This document shows, one piece after another, positions 8,731 to 16,961 of a stretch of DNA of 64,000 nucleotides; positions within the stretch are counted from its first letter, which is position 1; each line of letters opens with the position of its first letter. Below the pieces are notes generated by a model that was not told where the DNA came from, did no database searches, and worked only from the letters and a program-made list of their open reading frames with translations. A program made the position numbers and the translations under genes. Source of the stretch: Nostoc desertorum CM1-VF14 (lineage in GTDB: Bacteria > Cyanobacteriota > Cyanobacteriia > Cyanobacteriales > Nostocaceae); the NCBI GenBank assembly GCA_019359245.1, contig JAHHHR010000003.1:62001-126000 (forward strand). Reading direction: 5' to 3'.

Positions 8731-8792
8731 TATTTTGAGATTACGAGAAAGAAGCTGATGATTTAGTAGCTTTTACTAAATCTCAACTTCAT
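8731..8792 (+). pseudogene. 62-bp copied fragment of the aspartoacylase-family gene
   Basis: These 62 bases match 10674-10735, inside the intact gene starting at 10361, with two mismatches; the last 51 bases are identical. The copy has no coding context and ends abruptly. It is either a relic of a second gene copy or a patch copied by gene conversion or a rearrangement. Confidence 0.8.
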
Positions 8793-8833
8793 TAGGAATT
8801 ATTATCTTTGTCTCCCTTTTCTTTTTGCTTCCT

Positions 8834-9283
8834 CTAACTTGCTGAATCAGTATATTTGCAGAAAACATTAATCCCAATTTTTAAAATATATAACACGACA
8901 ATTGTTGCGATGTCTACGACGGGCTACGCCTACGCACCATCAATCGGTATGCCATTTACTGCTGCAACTGCCACCAGTGAGCCAATAATGCTATTGAGCA
9001 GAGAAGCACTACCAGGGTTTTTGGTGTATTCTTTGATTTTGCCCTGTAAACCATCATCACCACAGATTTCCGCGCGGATTTCATTGAGAGTGAGTTGTAA
9101 AAGAGATTTTTTGCCCTTACCATAATCTGTTTTGCCGACTTTTTCTTGCCAAAGTGCATCAAAACTCGCTTCTAGATTACCATTATGTTGTTGCAGGGTA
9201 GTAAGTGCTTGTTGCGCTGGGGTGTCGTTTGGCAAAAGTTGCTGAAGTTCTTGGATTTCGACAGTGGTTAATTGGGCATTCAT
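8834..9283 (-). pseudogene. UBA-like/membrane-tail protein gene broken by a palindromic repeat
   Basis: As it stands, a 117-residue protein is encoded from the ATG at 9283 to a TAG at 8930. Its N-terminal helices (TPAQQALTTLQQHNGNLEAS) resemble a small UBA-like helical bundle. The middle is charged, and the end (VAVAAVNGIPIDGA) is the start of a hydrophobic segment. The stop lies in a dispersed repeat (8907-8935) that also has an identical copy at 16563-16591. Beyond the repeat the same frame continues without a stop for about 24 codons, encoding a membrane-helix-like tail (ATIVVLYILKIGINVFC), and ends at 8834. The simplest reading is an in-frame repeat insertion carrying two TAG codons. The truncated protein may still be made. 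It follows the PIN toxin gene by 19 bases. Confidence 0.7.
8907..8935. repeat. 29-bp dispersed repeat, copy 1
   Basis: Its reverse complement is identical over 29 bases to 16563-16591. It belongs to the palindromic CGTAGCCCGTCGTAGACATCGC-type repeats of Nostoc-like genomes and here interrupts a coding frame. Confidence 0.9.
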
Positions 9284-9302
9284 ATATATTTAATTTAATT
9301 AT

Positions 9303-9722
9303 TTATTGAGTATTTGTTAGTTCCTGAATCAACTCTTCAGGTGTGATAATTCTGGGAGTAGCAACTGGAAAATCTCTAGGATTGCGAGTAATAATAGCAT
9401 CTAAGTGATTGAGTACCGCAGCGCTGTATTGAATAGCGTCTTCAAAATCTCTAAAGTTAAGATTTAGTGCCATGTTAATTGCGGTACTGTCTACGCTGGC
9501 GACACGGCAGAAGTTGACCAACTGCCTTAAATAAATAAGTGTCCACTCTCGACCTCTTGCTCTACGGATGATGTAATACAAATCACTAAAAGTTGAGGCG
9601 GAAATATAACCTTCTACCTGTCCTTGCTCAACTAGCACCAACACTTGTTCGCTTGCCTCTAGAAAAGGTTCACGCTCAAGGGCATCATCTACAATGATGT
9701 TGGTGTCTAACAAGATTTTCAC
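9303..9722 (-). CDS. PIN domain protein, VapC-like toxin
   Basis: The 139-residue protein begins MKILLDTNIIVD, the classic first acidic strand of a PIN ribonuclease. It continues with FRDFEDAIQYSAA and ends with ITRNPRDF, which supply the other acidic metal-binding residues. PIN toxins of the VapC type cut RNA, often tRNA or rRNA. Its start overlaps the upstream antitoxin-like gene by four bases (ATGA), a standard arrangement for translational coupling in toxin-antitoxin operons. Length matches the family. Confidence 0.88.
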   Translation of the reverse strand: MKILLDTNIIVDDALEREPFLEASEQVLVLVEQGQVEGYISASTFSDLYYIIRRARGREWTLIYLRQLVNFCRVASVDSTAINMALNLNFRDFEDAIQYSAAVLNHLDAIITRNPRDFPVATPRIITPEELIQELTNTQ

Positions 9723-10003
9723 AGATTATGTTTCTCTTTTAAAGCTTCCCATCTGGCTCGGTCTGGGTCAAAGTCTGGTGGTGTCGGTGGGGCATTTTCA
9801 AATAAACCTTCAAATGCTTTGACTTTAGACTTTCTTCTCGGCTTTTCTGGCTGTGACTCAGTAGGAGTTTCTGTAGAATTTTCCAAGGATGAAACTGGCT
9901 GCAAAATAATCACTTCCACCTTTCCAGGAGCAATATTTAGAGGTTCGTCAATAATTAAATGACCTGATTCGTCAATTGTGGCGTTTAGCTTGTAGGCTTG
10001 CAT
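9719..10003 (-). CDS. Antitoxin-like partner of the PIN protein (94 aa)
   Basis: The 94-residue product has an N-terminal strand-rich part (MQAYKLNATIDESGHLII) of the kind seen in cyanobacterial antitoxins with an AbrB-like or beta-barrel N-domain. A long Ser/Glu/Pro-rich linker follows, then a C-terminal segment (FDPDRARWEALKEKHNL) that probably wraps the toxin. An AAGGAG site precedes the ATG. The four-base overlap with the PIN gene and the small size support the antitoxin role. The exact family was not identified. Confidence 0.8.
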   Translation of the reverse strand: MQAYKLNATIDESGHLIIDEPLNIAPGKVEVIILQPVSSLENSTETPTESQPEKPRRKSKVKAFEGLFENAPPTPPDFDPDRARWEALKEKHNL

Positions 10004-10360
10004 ACTTTTGCTCCTTTTTGTTTCTAGGATAGAATACTGCGTAAATTAAGTCCTAGTTGGGTTTCGTCCCTCAACCCAACCTACATTCTATTTACCAGAA
10101 TCGATATCTCCTAGAAAATTACCTAGAGATAATTTATTAGTTCTTGAATCAACGATCGCAGTTATAAGTGAAGGTCTTGTCCGCAACCAATTTTGCGCCA
10201 TAGCTACTGCCAACACTAGTTAATGTGATGCTACCTTATCCTAGTAATTCACGCAGAGGTTAGCTAATTACGTAAATGAAATCAGCAAATTCTATTGGCT
10301 AGGGTTTTAATTCAGTACAGATACAGCGATAATTTACTCAAATCATCACCGAGTTGTTTC
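10004..10360. other. Intergenic region with a palindromic repeat
   Basis: No convincing gene. It holds the hairpin repeat at 10056-10080 and AT-rich sequence. On the minus strand near 10165-10240 a short open stretch (SSYGAKLVADKTFTYNC) hints at a decayed coding fragment but is too short to call. Confidence 0.5.
10056..10080. repeat. GTTGGGTT/AACCCAAC hairpin repeat
   Basis: A perfect 8-bp inverted repeat (10056-10063 with 10073-10080) has a 9-base loop. A related stem (TTGGGT with ACCCAA) recurs near 61710, so it is one of a dispersed family. Confidence 0.75.
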
Positions 10361-11488
10361 ATGCAGCCAGTTATTGAAAGCATTGTATTACGTCAAATGG
10401 CTTCGGGCGATCGCCTCTACTTACAACTATACAAATTCATCGGCGCTCAACCTGGTAAAAAGGTTTACATTCAATCTAATTTGCATGGCGCAGAGATTGC
10501 TGGGAATGCCGTTATTCACCAGCTAATTGAGTTTTTATTAACAATAGATGATACAGATTTAACTGGAGAAATTTGGTTAGTTCCCGTTTGTAATCCAATG
10601 GGGACGAATGAACGCGCTCATCATTTCTCCCCTGGACGATATTGCATTTACGAAGCCAAAGACTGGAATCGCATATTTTGGGACTACGAGAAAGAAGCTG
10701 ATGATTTAGTAGCTTTTACTAAATCTCAACTTCATAGTGATCTAAAGGTCATTCGACAAAATTATCTAACTATAATTAAGCAACAATTCGCAAAAACTTT
10801 AGAAAAACTTAATTCTTCTAATGGTGTTCCTTACACTGAGCTTTTTGCCTACAAGCTACAAAATCTCAGTTTAGATGCAGACTACTTAATTGATTTACAT
10901 AGTTCTACCAATCAAGCTTTAGACTACGTTTATTACTTCCAAAATCGAGAAGACAGTGCAAAATACTTCCTACTTGGTTTTGGAATATTACTTGATAAAT
11001 ATGATGGTGATGCTTTTGATGAAGCTTTTATGAAACCTTGGTTAGCACTGGAAGCTTGTTTTAAAGAGTTGGGTAGAGATATCAAATTTGATGTGGAAGC
11101 TTGGACACTAGAACTAGGAGCAGGAATGCAAATGAACCCTGATTCAGTCGCTAAAGGTGTACGGGGTGTAAAAAATTATTTAGCCCAAAAAAGTGTACTG
11201 CAAATGCCTGATTTATCGGATGACACAACAACCTACGAAATGACTTTTGCATCTAGCAGCAACCGGAAAAAATATTATGCGATCGCAGGTGGTATGATTC
11301 AATCCAGAATGGAATTAGGTAGCACAGTCAAAACTGGAGACAAGCTGTATCAAATTCTCAGTTTTAATAAAGAAGGTCAGCTACCTAGTGTAATTGATGT
11401 CTGCGCTCAACATGATGGCTTAGTTTATGATGTCGCAACCAATCAAGCTGTGAATGAAGGCGAGTTTGTTTTAGGAATTGTTAGTTAG
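10361..11488 (+). CDS. Succinylglutamate desuccinylase/aspartoacylase family protein
   Basis: The 375-residue protein fits the zinc carboxypeptidase-like AstE/aspartoacylase family. The zinc motif HGAE lies near residue 46, followed by VPVCNPMGTNER and LIDLHSS, then LELGAG in the C-terminal catalytic part and a beta-rich tail. These enzymes remove acyl groups from acylated amino acids; the substrate here is unknown. I chose the ATG at 10361 (MQPVIES); an in-frame TTG lies 66 bases upstream. A 62-base piece of this gene is duplicated at 8731-8792. Confidence 0.85.
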   Translation: MQPVIESIVLRQMASGDRLYLQLYKFIGAQPGKKVYIQSNLHGAEIAGNAVIHQLIEFLLTIDDTDLTGEIWLVPVCNPMGTNERAHHFSPGRYCIYEAKDWNRIFWDYEKEADDLVAFTKSQLHSDLKVIRQNYLTIIKQQFAKTLEKLNSSNGVPYTELFAYKLQNLSLDADYLIDLHSSTNQALDYVYYFQNREDSAKYFLLGFGILLDKYDGDAFDEAFMKPWLALEACFKELGRDIKFDVEAWTLELGAGMQMNPDSVAKGVRGVKNYLAQKSVLQMPDLSDDTTTYEMTFASSSNRKKYYAIAGGMIQSRMELGSTVKTGDKLYQILSFNKEGQLPSVIDVCAQHDGLVYDVATNQAVNEGEFVLGIVS

Positions 11489-11560
11489 GGGATAACAAAT
11501 ATATCAAGTAATTTTGAACAATATCTTTATTAATAATCTCGCACTGCGTTTCTATTCCGT

Positions 11561-11578
11561 CTCGGAATGAATTCCGAG
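11561..11578. repeat. CTCGGAAT inverted repeat
   Basis: CTCGGAAT (11561-11568) and ATTCCGAG (11571-11578) form an 8-bp perfect stem with a 2-base loop. It lies between the ends of two convergent genes. No T-run follows, so a terminator role is uncertain. Confidence 0.6.
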
Positions 11579-11697
11579 TTTCATAGCTGAAGTCTTGAAC
11601 TTAAGTTCTGGGCGGGATATCAGTGAGTGTGACAGTTTCACTTCGTTTAGAGTTGTAGAGAGGGGCGATCGCTTTATTAAAGAAAATCAATTTAACT

Positions 11698-12522
11698 TCA
11701 ACTACTTTGCTGCTGTTCTAACCAAGTTACTAAATCATCCATCTCAGACATTCTTAAGAGCGATCGACATAAAGCCTCTAATTGTTCAATTTTCAAACCT
11801 TGAACTTTTTGATAAATTGATTCATCAATCTCACCAAAACGTTCTTCTAGCAGAGACATACATAAAGAAAAAGCTTCTTGTTGTTTTCCTTTTTGCAAAA
11901 TATCTTGATAAATCACTGATTCTTGCATAATATCCTCACTTAACAATTGACGAATCAAAGTTTTGTCAAATCGCAAACCAGCTAAAATTTCTGTATACCC
12001 GGCAATATTTTGTTTTGTCTCCCTATCTGAAATTGTAGCCACTTTTTCAGCAACCTGGGACAATAAACTTTGTGGGGAATCAGTACGACTCAGAGTAGCC
12101 AGAGGTAATAAATTTGCATTATTTAAGAATACACTCGAATCTTGCTCCCACATCCGTATTACTTGATAGCGGTGTACTGTCGTATCATCCACATATTCTT
12201 GGGTAAAAGCAATTTCATCGTTTGTTTCTTGCAAAAAGATGACTACCTGTACAACTGGACACTTATACTGACGCTTTAATCTCACGGAGTAATCTAGCAT
12301 TCGGAAGGTAATTGCCGGGCTAGACTGTGTTAAAGTCTGAAACTCAATATGCAGAATCCTGTTTTTAGTTTGAATAAAAGTCACAGAATCTGCACGAATT
12401 GGTTCTAAGCTTAATTCAGTTTTTAGCACCTTTATATTTGCCGATTCCTCAGCAATTAACCACCGAACAAAATCTGCTGGATATTTTTCTGCCAGCAGCT
12501 TACAAACATTATCAAAACTCAC
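11698..12522 (-). CDS. Rpn family recombination-promoting nuclease / PD-(D/E)XK protein
   Basis: This 274-residue protein has the N-terminal layout of cyanobacterial Rpn or DUF4351-type proteins: an acidic residue in RADSVTF followed by ILHIEFQT, the D...ExQ core of a PD-(D/E)XK nuclease. The C-terminal helical region (SLLEERFGEIDESI... LEALCRSLLRM) resembles DUF4351. Related proteins are multicopy in Nostoc genomes and are linked to DNA rearrangement. There is no transposase or inverted-repeat end nearby, so it is a stand-alone gene. The catalytic residues appear intact. Confidence 0.82.
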   Translation of the reverse strand: MSFDNVCKLLAEKYPADFVRWLIAEESANIKVLKTELSLEPIRADSVTFIQTKNRILHIEFQTLTQSSPAITFRMLDYSVRLKRQYKCPVVQVVIFLQETNDEIAFTQEYVDDTTVHRYQVIRMWEQDSSVFLNNANLLPLATLSRTDSPQSLLSQVAEKVATISDRETKQNIAGYTEILAGLRFDKTLIRQLLSEDIMQESVIYQDILQKGKQQEAFSLCMSLLEERFGEIDESIYQKVQGLKIEQLEALCRSLLRMSEMDDLVTWLEQQQSS

Positions 12523-12674
12523 AATACTAACAGACCTAATATTATGATTATATTACAGCTATTTTCAGGTAAATAGATCACACGTTAGGGGTGGTTCAAA
12601 TATATGAAATAGTATTTTTAATTTCCAACACCTATACAATAAATATCAAACTCTACTAAACTTTGTACTTTGAT

Positions 12675-12695
12675 AGGCACAGCTATGCTGTGCCT
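12675..12695. repeat. AGGCACAGC hairpin repeat
   Basis: A perfect 9-bp inverted repeat with a TAT loop lies 14 bases past the pfkA stop codon. It could act as a weak terminator for the minus-strand gene, but no strong T-run follows. Confidence 0.6.
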
Positions 12696-12708
12696 GTACC
12701 ATATATGT

Positions 12709-13806
12709 TTAGTCTCCTAAATAAATACTCATACCACGAGCGGTTTTAACTAAAGTGCCATTAGGATCGACGGCGCTATATTGAGCGATCGCTTCTGTAA
12801 TTGGTACACTTAATACTTGGCGATTTTGCCAAGTCACCATGCGATCGTATTTATTCTCTGCAATTAGATTAACTGCCGCAACACCAAAAGCTGTTGCAAC
12901 TAATCTATCTAGTGGTGAAGCAGTTCCACCGCGTTGAATGTGTCCTAAAACAGTAACTCGTGTTTCTACGCCAATGTGTTCAATAATTTTATCTGCTAAA
13001 TATTCCCCAATTCCACCGTATCGAGATTGACCTAAGCGATTTGTAATCGTCACATTTTCCCCATCGTGGGTACGAACCGCTTCAGAAACAATTATCAAAC
13101 AATAGTTTTTGCCTTTCTCTTGGCGTTCTTTAATTTTGTGACAAATATGCTCAACTGTGTAAGGAATTTCGGGAATTAAAATTACATTTGCTCCCCCCGC
13201 AATTCCCGCAGCTATAGCTATGTGTCCAGCATCACGCCCCATGACTTCCAAAATCATGACTCGGCTATGACTTGCAGCAGTAAAATGCAACCTATCTAAT
13301 GCTTCTGTGGCAATGTTGACTGCTGTATCAAAACCAATGGCGTGTTCAGTAACGCCAATATCGTTATCAATCGTTTTGGGAATACCTACTAGATTAATGC
13401 CACCTTGTTGGGCGAGGCGGCGGAGAATTGCCAAGCTACCATCACCGCCAATACCAATCAAAGCGTCTAAGCCTAGCTCATGATAACCTGCAATGATGTC
13501 TTCGGAGCGATCGCATAAACTACCATCCGCCATTGGAAAAGCAAAAGGATCACCTTTATTGGTTGTTCCCAACATTGTGCCACCCGCAGTTAACAGCGAG
13601 TCAACTTGATCAACTTCCAGCTTGGTAAATTGTGGGGGACGCGCCATTAATCCTAGAGTCGCTTGACGAATTCCCAAAACCTCCCAGCCGTAAGTATCCA
13701 CAGCACAATTTACTACAGCCCTAATCACAGCATTTAAGCCAGAACAATCACCTCCACTGGTAAGAATTCCAATGCGTTTGGGTTCTTCCATATTTTTTAT
13801 TGACAT
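12709..13806 (-). CDS. pfkA: ATP-dependent 6-phosphofructokinase
   Basis: The 365-residue enzyme phosphorylates fructose 6-phosphate to the 1,6-bisphosphate in glycolysis. Visible signatures are ILTSGGDCSGLNAVIR at the N-terminus, GIGGDGSL, the catalytic PKTIDNDI, the substrate-binding MGRDAGHIA and GHIQRGG. The GDGS-type sequence leaves the donor (ATP or pyrophosphate) uncertain by eye, but the overall form fits the ATP-using cyanobacterial enzymes. The ATG at 13806 is used; a second ATG five codons later (MEEPKR) is possible. The gene is divergent from era. Confidence 0.95.
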   Translation of the reverse strand: MSIKNMEEPKRIGILTSGGDCSGLNAVIRAVVNCAVDTYGWEVLGIRQATLGLMARPPQFTKLEVDQVDSLLTAGGTMLGTTNKGDPFAFPMADGSLCDRSEDIIAGYHELGLDALIGIGGDGSLAILRRLAQQGGINLVGIPKTIDNDIGVTEHAIGFDTAVNIATEALDRLHFTAASHSRVMILEVMGRDAGHIAIAAGIAGGANVILIPEIPYTVEHICHKIKERQEKGKNYCLIIVSEAVRTHDGENVTITNRLGQSRYGGIGEYLADKIIEHIGVETRVTVLGHIQRGGTASPLDRLVATAFGVAAVNLIAENKYDRMVTWQNRQVLSVPITEAIAQYSAVDPNGTLVKTARGMSIYLGD

Positions 13807-13850
13807 TTTGATCCAAATATATTGAGTAGTCGATGAAACTTAAGACATTA

Positions 13851-14084
13851 GCAGCAGATTAAACCTAAGCAAATGCGCTTCTTTTAAATGCCAAAGTAAT
13901 TTTATGTTTGTTTTGTATCTAAAAACAAAACAAAGTTATCTTGGCTGTAAAATATAGGTATAGAGCCAGTAGTAGATTAAACCTCGGCAAAAGCAATCCC
14001 TAAAAATGCCAGGGGAATTATATGCTTGTTTTGTGTCTAAGAAAAAACCAAGTTATCCTAACTGTAAAATACGAGGGTGGAGCC
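13851..14084. repeat. Imperfect tandem duplication of about 118 bp upstream of era
   Basis: Copy A is 13851-13968 and copy B 13969-14084. They share blocks such as AGATTAAACCT, AAATGCCA, TTGTTTTGT, CAAGTTATC or AAAGTTATC, CTGTAAAATA and GAGCC in the same order and spacing. Copy B ends across the start of era. Each copy carries a TGTAAAATA block that could serve as a -10 element, so this may be a duplicated promoter or leader. Confidence 0.8.
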
Positions 14085-15045
14085 AAAGGTGACTAGTATT
14101 GATAATTACAACTTCTCTTTTTCAGGAGAAGTCGCAATCCCACAAGCTCCTCCTGAATTCAAATCAGGTTTTATCGGCATTGTTGGTCGTCCTAATGTCG
14201 GTAAATCTACTTTAATGAATCAATTAGTAGGACAAAAAATTGCCATAACTTCCCCTGTAGCGCAAACAACACGTAACCGTTTACGCGGCATTTTAACTAC
14301 ACCAGAAGCGCAATTAATTTTTGTAGATACGCCAGGAATTCATAAACCCCATCATCAATTGGGGGAAGTTTTGGTGCAAAATGCCAAAATTGCCATTGAA
14401 TCGGTAGATGTAATACTGTTTGTGGTAGATGGAGGAGTAGCTTGTGGAGCAGGCGATCGCTATATTGCTGAATTGCTCAGTCGCAGCAAAACACCAGTGA
14501 TTTTGGGCGTGAACAAAATCGACCAACAACCGTCTGATTCTCAGTTTCTAGATGACAGTTACGCTCAGATGGCCCAGTCCCATGAATGGGAAATCGTGAA
14601 GTTTTCTGCCAAGACAAGTGCAGGATTACCGCAACTTCAAGAATTATTAATTGAACATTTAGAAATTGGGCCATTATACTACCCGCCAGATTTGGTAACT
14701 GACCAACCAGAACGCTTTATTATGGGTGAATTAATCCGAGAACAAATTTTATTATTGACTCGTGAAGAAGTACCCCATTCAGTAGCGATCGCAATTGACC
14801 TAGTAGAAGAAACTCCCAGCATTACCCGGATACTTGCTACCATCAACGTTGAGCGCGATTCTCAAAAAGGCATACTCATTGGCAAAAGTGGAGCGATGCT
14901 CAAAGCAATTGGTAGCGAAGCCCGCGAACAAATCCAAAAGTTAATCTCTGGTAAAGTTTACCTAGAATTGTTTGTGAAAGTTCAGCCAAAATGGCGACAG
15001 TCGCGGATAAGTTTAGCAGAGTTAGGCTATCGCGTGGAAGAATAA
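14077..15045 (+). CDS. era: GTPase Era
   Basis: Era is an essential GTPase that binds the 3' end of 16S rRNA during small-subunit assembly. The 322-residue product shows GRPNVGKST (P-loop), DTPGIHKP (G3), NKID (G4) and a C-terminal KH domain around ILIGKSGAMLKAIG. An N-terminal extension of about 30 residues precedes the GTPase domain. The start is uncertain: GTG at 14077 or GTG at 14089 (VTSIDNY). The 14077 start lies inside the last bases of the tandem duplication. Confidence 0.95.
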   Translation: MEPKVTSIDNYNFSFSGEVAIPQAPPEFKSGFIGIVGRPNVGKSTLMNQLVGQKIAITSPVAQTTRNRLRGILTTPEAQLIFVDTPGIHKPHHQLGEVLVQNAKIAIESVDVILFVVDGGVACGAGDRYIAELLSRSKTPVILGVNKIDQQPSDSQFLDDSYAQMAQSHEWEIVKFSAKTSAGLPQLQELLIEHLEIGPLYYPPDLVTDQPERFIMGELIREQILLLTREEVPHSVAIAIDLVEETPSITRILATINVERDSQKGILIGKSGAMLKAIGSEAREQIQKLISGKVYLELFVKVQPKWRQSRISLAELGYRVEE

Positions 15046-15141
15046 AATAAATTTGTCATTAGTCATTGGTAACTTGGAATGAGCGTTTGCGTAACGTTTC
15101 GTAGAGAAGTATTTCCATTGTTTATTGCTAGAAGAAAAAAG

Positions 15142-15190
15142 CAAATAACAAATGACAAATGACAAATGACAAATGACAAATGACAAATGA
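15142..15190. repeat. CAAATGA heptamer tandem repeat
   Basis: One CAAATAA unit is followed by six exact CAAATGA units (15149-15190), ending 16 bases before the response-regulator start codon. Each unit holds an ATG and a TGA. Repeats of this class are well known in heterocystous cyanobacteria. Confidence 0.95.
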
Positions 15191-15206
15191 CTTTTAATAA
15201 ATAAAA

Positions 15207-15884
15207 ATGTCTTTAGATACTCGTTATCCCTTAAATTTACCCGCCAATGCTCCGCCGTTGCGCGTGTTAATTGTCGAAGATGATCCGATGATGCAACTCG
15301 GATTAGAGCAATCGTTAATGGCTCATCCTCAGTTAGAGATTGTTGGGCAAGCAGAAGATGGCTATTTGGGAGTTCAAGCCGCACTGCAACTGAAACCTGA
15401 TTTAGTGGTTATGGATATTGGGTTGCCGCGATTGGATGGCATTGCAGCGACACAGCAAATTAAAGCGGCGCTGCCAGCAACTCATGTGGTAATGCTGACA
15501 TCTCATCAAACGGAGACAGAAATTATTGCAGCACTCTCTAGCGGTGCAGATGCATATTGCATCAAAGGTGCAAGTGTGGAACGATTGTTAAGTGCGATCG
15601 CAGCCGCAGTTGATGGTGCAGCCTATCTCGATCCCCAAATTGCGCGGCGAGTAATTGATAATCTCAAACCGCCCTCACCCACCACCAACAACGCCAACTT
15701 ATCTGGGCGCGAGTTAGAAGTGTTGAAACTGATGGTAGACGGCTTGAGTAACCCAGAAATTGCCGAAAAACTTTATCTCAGTCCCAACACCATCAAAACT
15801 CACGTCCGAGGGATTATGAATAAATTAGCAGTGGACGATCGCGTGCAAGCAGCAGTTGTGGCACTGCGTTCTGGGTTGGTTTAG
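15207..15884 (+). CDS. NarL/FixJ-type response regulator
   Basis: The 225-residue protein has a receiver domain (about 17-135) with acidic pocket EDD (24-26), phospho-acceptor Asp70 in VVMDIGLP, Thr98 and Lys120. A LuxR-type helix-turn-helix at about 163-225 contains LSGRELEVLKL and SPNTIKTHV. It should be a DNA-binding transcription factor controlled by phosphorylation. No histidine kinase gene is adjacent, so it is an orphan regulator. The start codon follows a heptamer-repeat leader and lacks an obvious Shine-Dalgarno sequence. I cannot name the orthologue. Confidence 0.92.
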   Translation: MSLDTRYPLNLPANAPPLRVLIVEDDPMMQLGLEQSLMAHPQLEIVGQAEDGYLGVQAALQLKPDLVVMDIGLPRLDGIAATQQIKAALPATHVVMLTSHQTETEIIAALSSGADAYCIKGASVERLLSAIAAAVDGAAYLDPQIARRVIDNLKPPSPTTNNANLSGRELEVLKLMVDGLSNPEIAEKLYLSPNTIKTHVRGIMNKLAVDDRVQAAVVALRSGLV

Positions 15885-15891
15885 AAAACAA

Positions 15892-16524
15892 ATGCCGCAA
15901 AATACAGAAACAAACCTCAACAAAAGTAACATTACTGGTGTATCCAAACTTAATAATGAATTTCCCACTTTCTGCCCTCAAAGCCGCGAAGAATGGCGGA
16001 AATGGTTAGAAGAAAACCATCGCACCTATCTTGGTGTATGGCTCATTTACTACAAAGTAAAAAGTGGTAAACCAAGTGTTCGATATAGCGAAGCGGTACA
16101 AGAAGCCTTATGCTTTGGTTGGATTGATAGTAAAGTCAAATCCTTAGACGAAGAACGTTATATGCAAATATTTACGCCTCGAAAACCGAAAAGCGTATGG
16201 TCAAAATTAAATAAACGATATATTGAAGAACTTATAGAACAAGGTTTGATGACTACAGCTGGTCTAGAGAAAATTGCAACTGCAAAACAAGATGGCTCAT
16301 GGAACTCCTTAGATGCGATCGAAGCATTGATTATTCCCTCAGATTTAAAACAGGCATTAGAAGCAAACACAACTGCTAAAGAGTATTTTGAAGCATTTAA
16401 TAACTCATCCAAGAGGAATATTCTTTTTTGGATTGAGAGTGCAAAACGTCCAGAGACAAGGTTGAAGAGAATTGAACAAACCGTTAACTCAGCGGCAGTC
16501 AACAAAAACCCATTGATACGATAA
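15892..16524 (+). CDS. YdeI/OmpD-associated family protein
   Basis: The 210-residue product contains the family core: SREEWRKWLEENH, GVWLIYYKVKSG, EALCFGWIDSK and the later PRKPKSVWSKLNK. The family is widespread but poorly characterised. The chosen ATG at 15892 lies seven bases after the response-regulator stop codon, so the two genes probably share a transcript. A GTG at 15856 would overlap that gene and is less likely. The tail is helical and basic. Confidence 0.88.
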   Translation: MPQNTETNLNKSNITGVSKLNNEFPTFCPQSREEWRKWLEENHRTYLGVWLIYYKVKSGKPSVRYSEAVQEALCFGWIDSKVKSLDEERYMQIFTPRKPKSVWSKLNKRYIEELIEQGLMTTAGLEKIATAKQDGSWNSLDAIEALIIPSDLKQALEANTTAKEYFEAFNNSSKRNILFWIESAKRPETRLKRIEQTVNSAAVNKNPLIR

Positions 16525-16562
16525 CAAAGTCTATGTGATTCTTTGAGAACGTATCTTTTGAC

Positions 16563-16591
16563 GCGTAGGCGTAGCCCGTCGTAGACATCGC
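16563..16591. repeat. 29-bp dispersed repeat, copy 2
   Basis: Identical as reverse complement to 8907-8935. Here it is intergenic, after the YdeI-family gene, whereas the other copy interrupts a gene. Confidence 0.9.
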
Positions 16592-16644
16592 TCTTTGAAG
16601 TAAACAATATGAGTAAAGATTTCAATCCAATTTATAATAAGTAA

Positions 16645-16664
16645 AGGCGTACTTATGTACGCCT
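16645..16664. terminator. Bidirectional hairpin between convergent genes
   Basis: AGGCGTAC (16645-16652) pairs with GTACGCCT (16657-16664) across a 4-base loop. It lies between two convergent genes and could end transcription from either side, although the T-runs are interrupted. Confidence 0.5.
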
Positions 16665-16706
16665 CTATAATAGATTTATTTGTTGTCAGGATGTTTGAAA
16701 AATAGT

Positions 16707-16961
16707 CTAATTCAATGCATTTTGGTTAAAAGAGTTTGAGAGTTCATTAGGGTCTAGATTAGCAGGAAATAACAAAATTTCCTTACCTTCTAAGTTTGCC
16801 TTCTGGTGAAGCAAAATTGCTTTTCCCAAAGAACAATATTTAATTGGAACCCATCTGTCGCTATAAAAGTAGACAGTTACTCGGCTCATTGCATACTCTT
16901 TCAACGGCAGTGGAAGAGACCAGGACGAGTCCATAGTTTGAACCTTACCTGTTGAGTCCAT
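16707..16961 (-). CDS. Hypothetical protein with duplicated start region (84 aa)
   Basis: The 84-residue frame starts MDSTGKVQTMDSSW. The likely core starts at MSRVTVYFYSDRWVPIKYC, and the rest (HQKANLEGKEILLFPANLDP) looks like a small beta-rich protein. I do not recognise the family. The first nine codons and the bases before them form a tandem 27-bp duplication, so two ATG codons in the same frame, at 16961 and 16934, each follow an AGGTTCAAA box that can act as a ribosome-binding site. A third ATG at the MSRV position is also possible. Confidence 0.55.
   Translation of the reverse strand: MDSTGKVQTMDSSWSLPLPLKEYAMSRVTVYFYSDRWVPIKYCSLGKAILLHQKANLEGKEILLFPANLDPNELSNSFNQNALN

Noticed and set aside
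8856..9125. Plus-strand frame of 89 codons
   Set aside because: It is antisense to the interrupted UBA-like gene and partly composed of the dispersed repeat.
10128..10150. Relic of a second PIN toxin 3' end
   Set aside because: TTAGTTCTTGAATCAAC resembles the end of the PIN gene at about 9315-9335, but the match is too short and is not followed by further similarity.
11595..11930. Plus-strand frame of 111 codons
   Set aside because: It lies antisense to the Rpn-type nuclease gene and shows no protein-like features.
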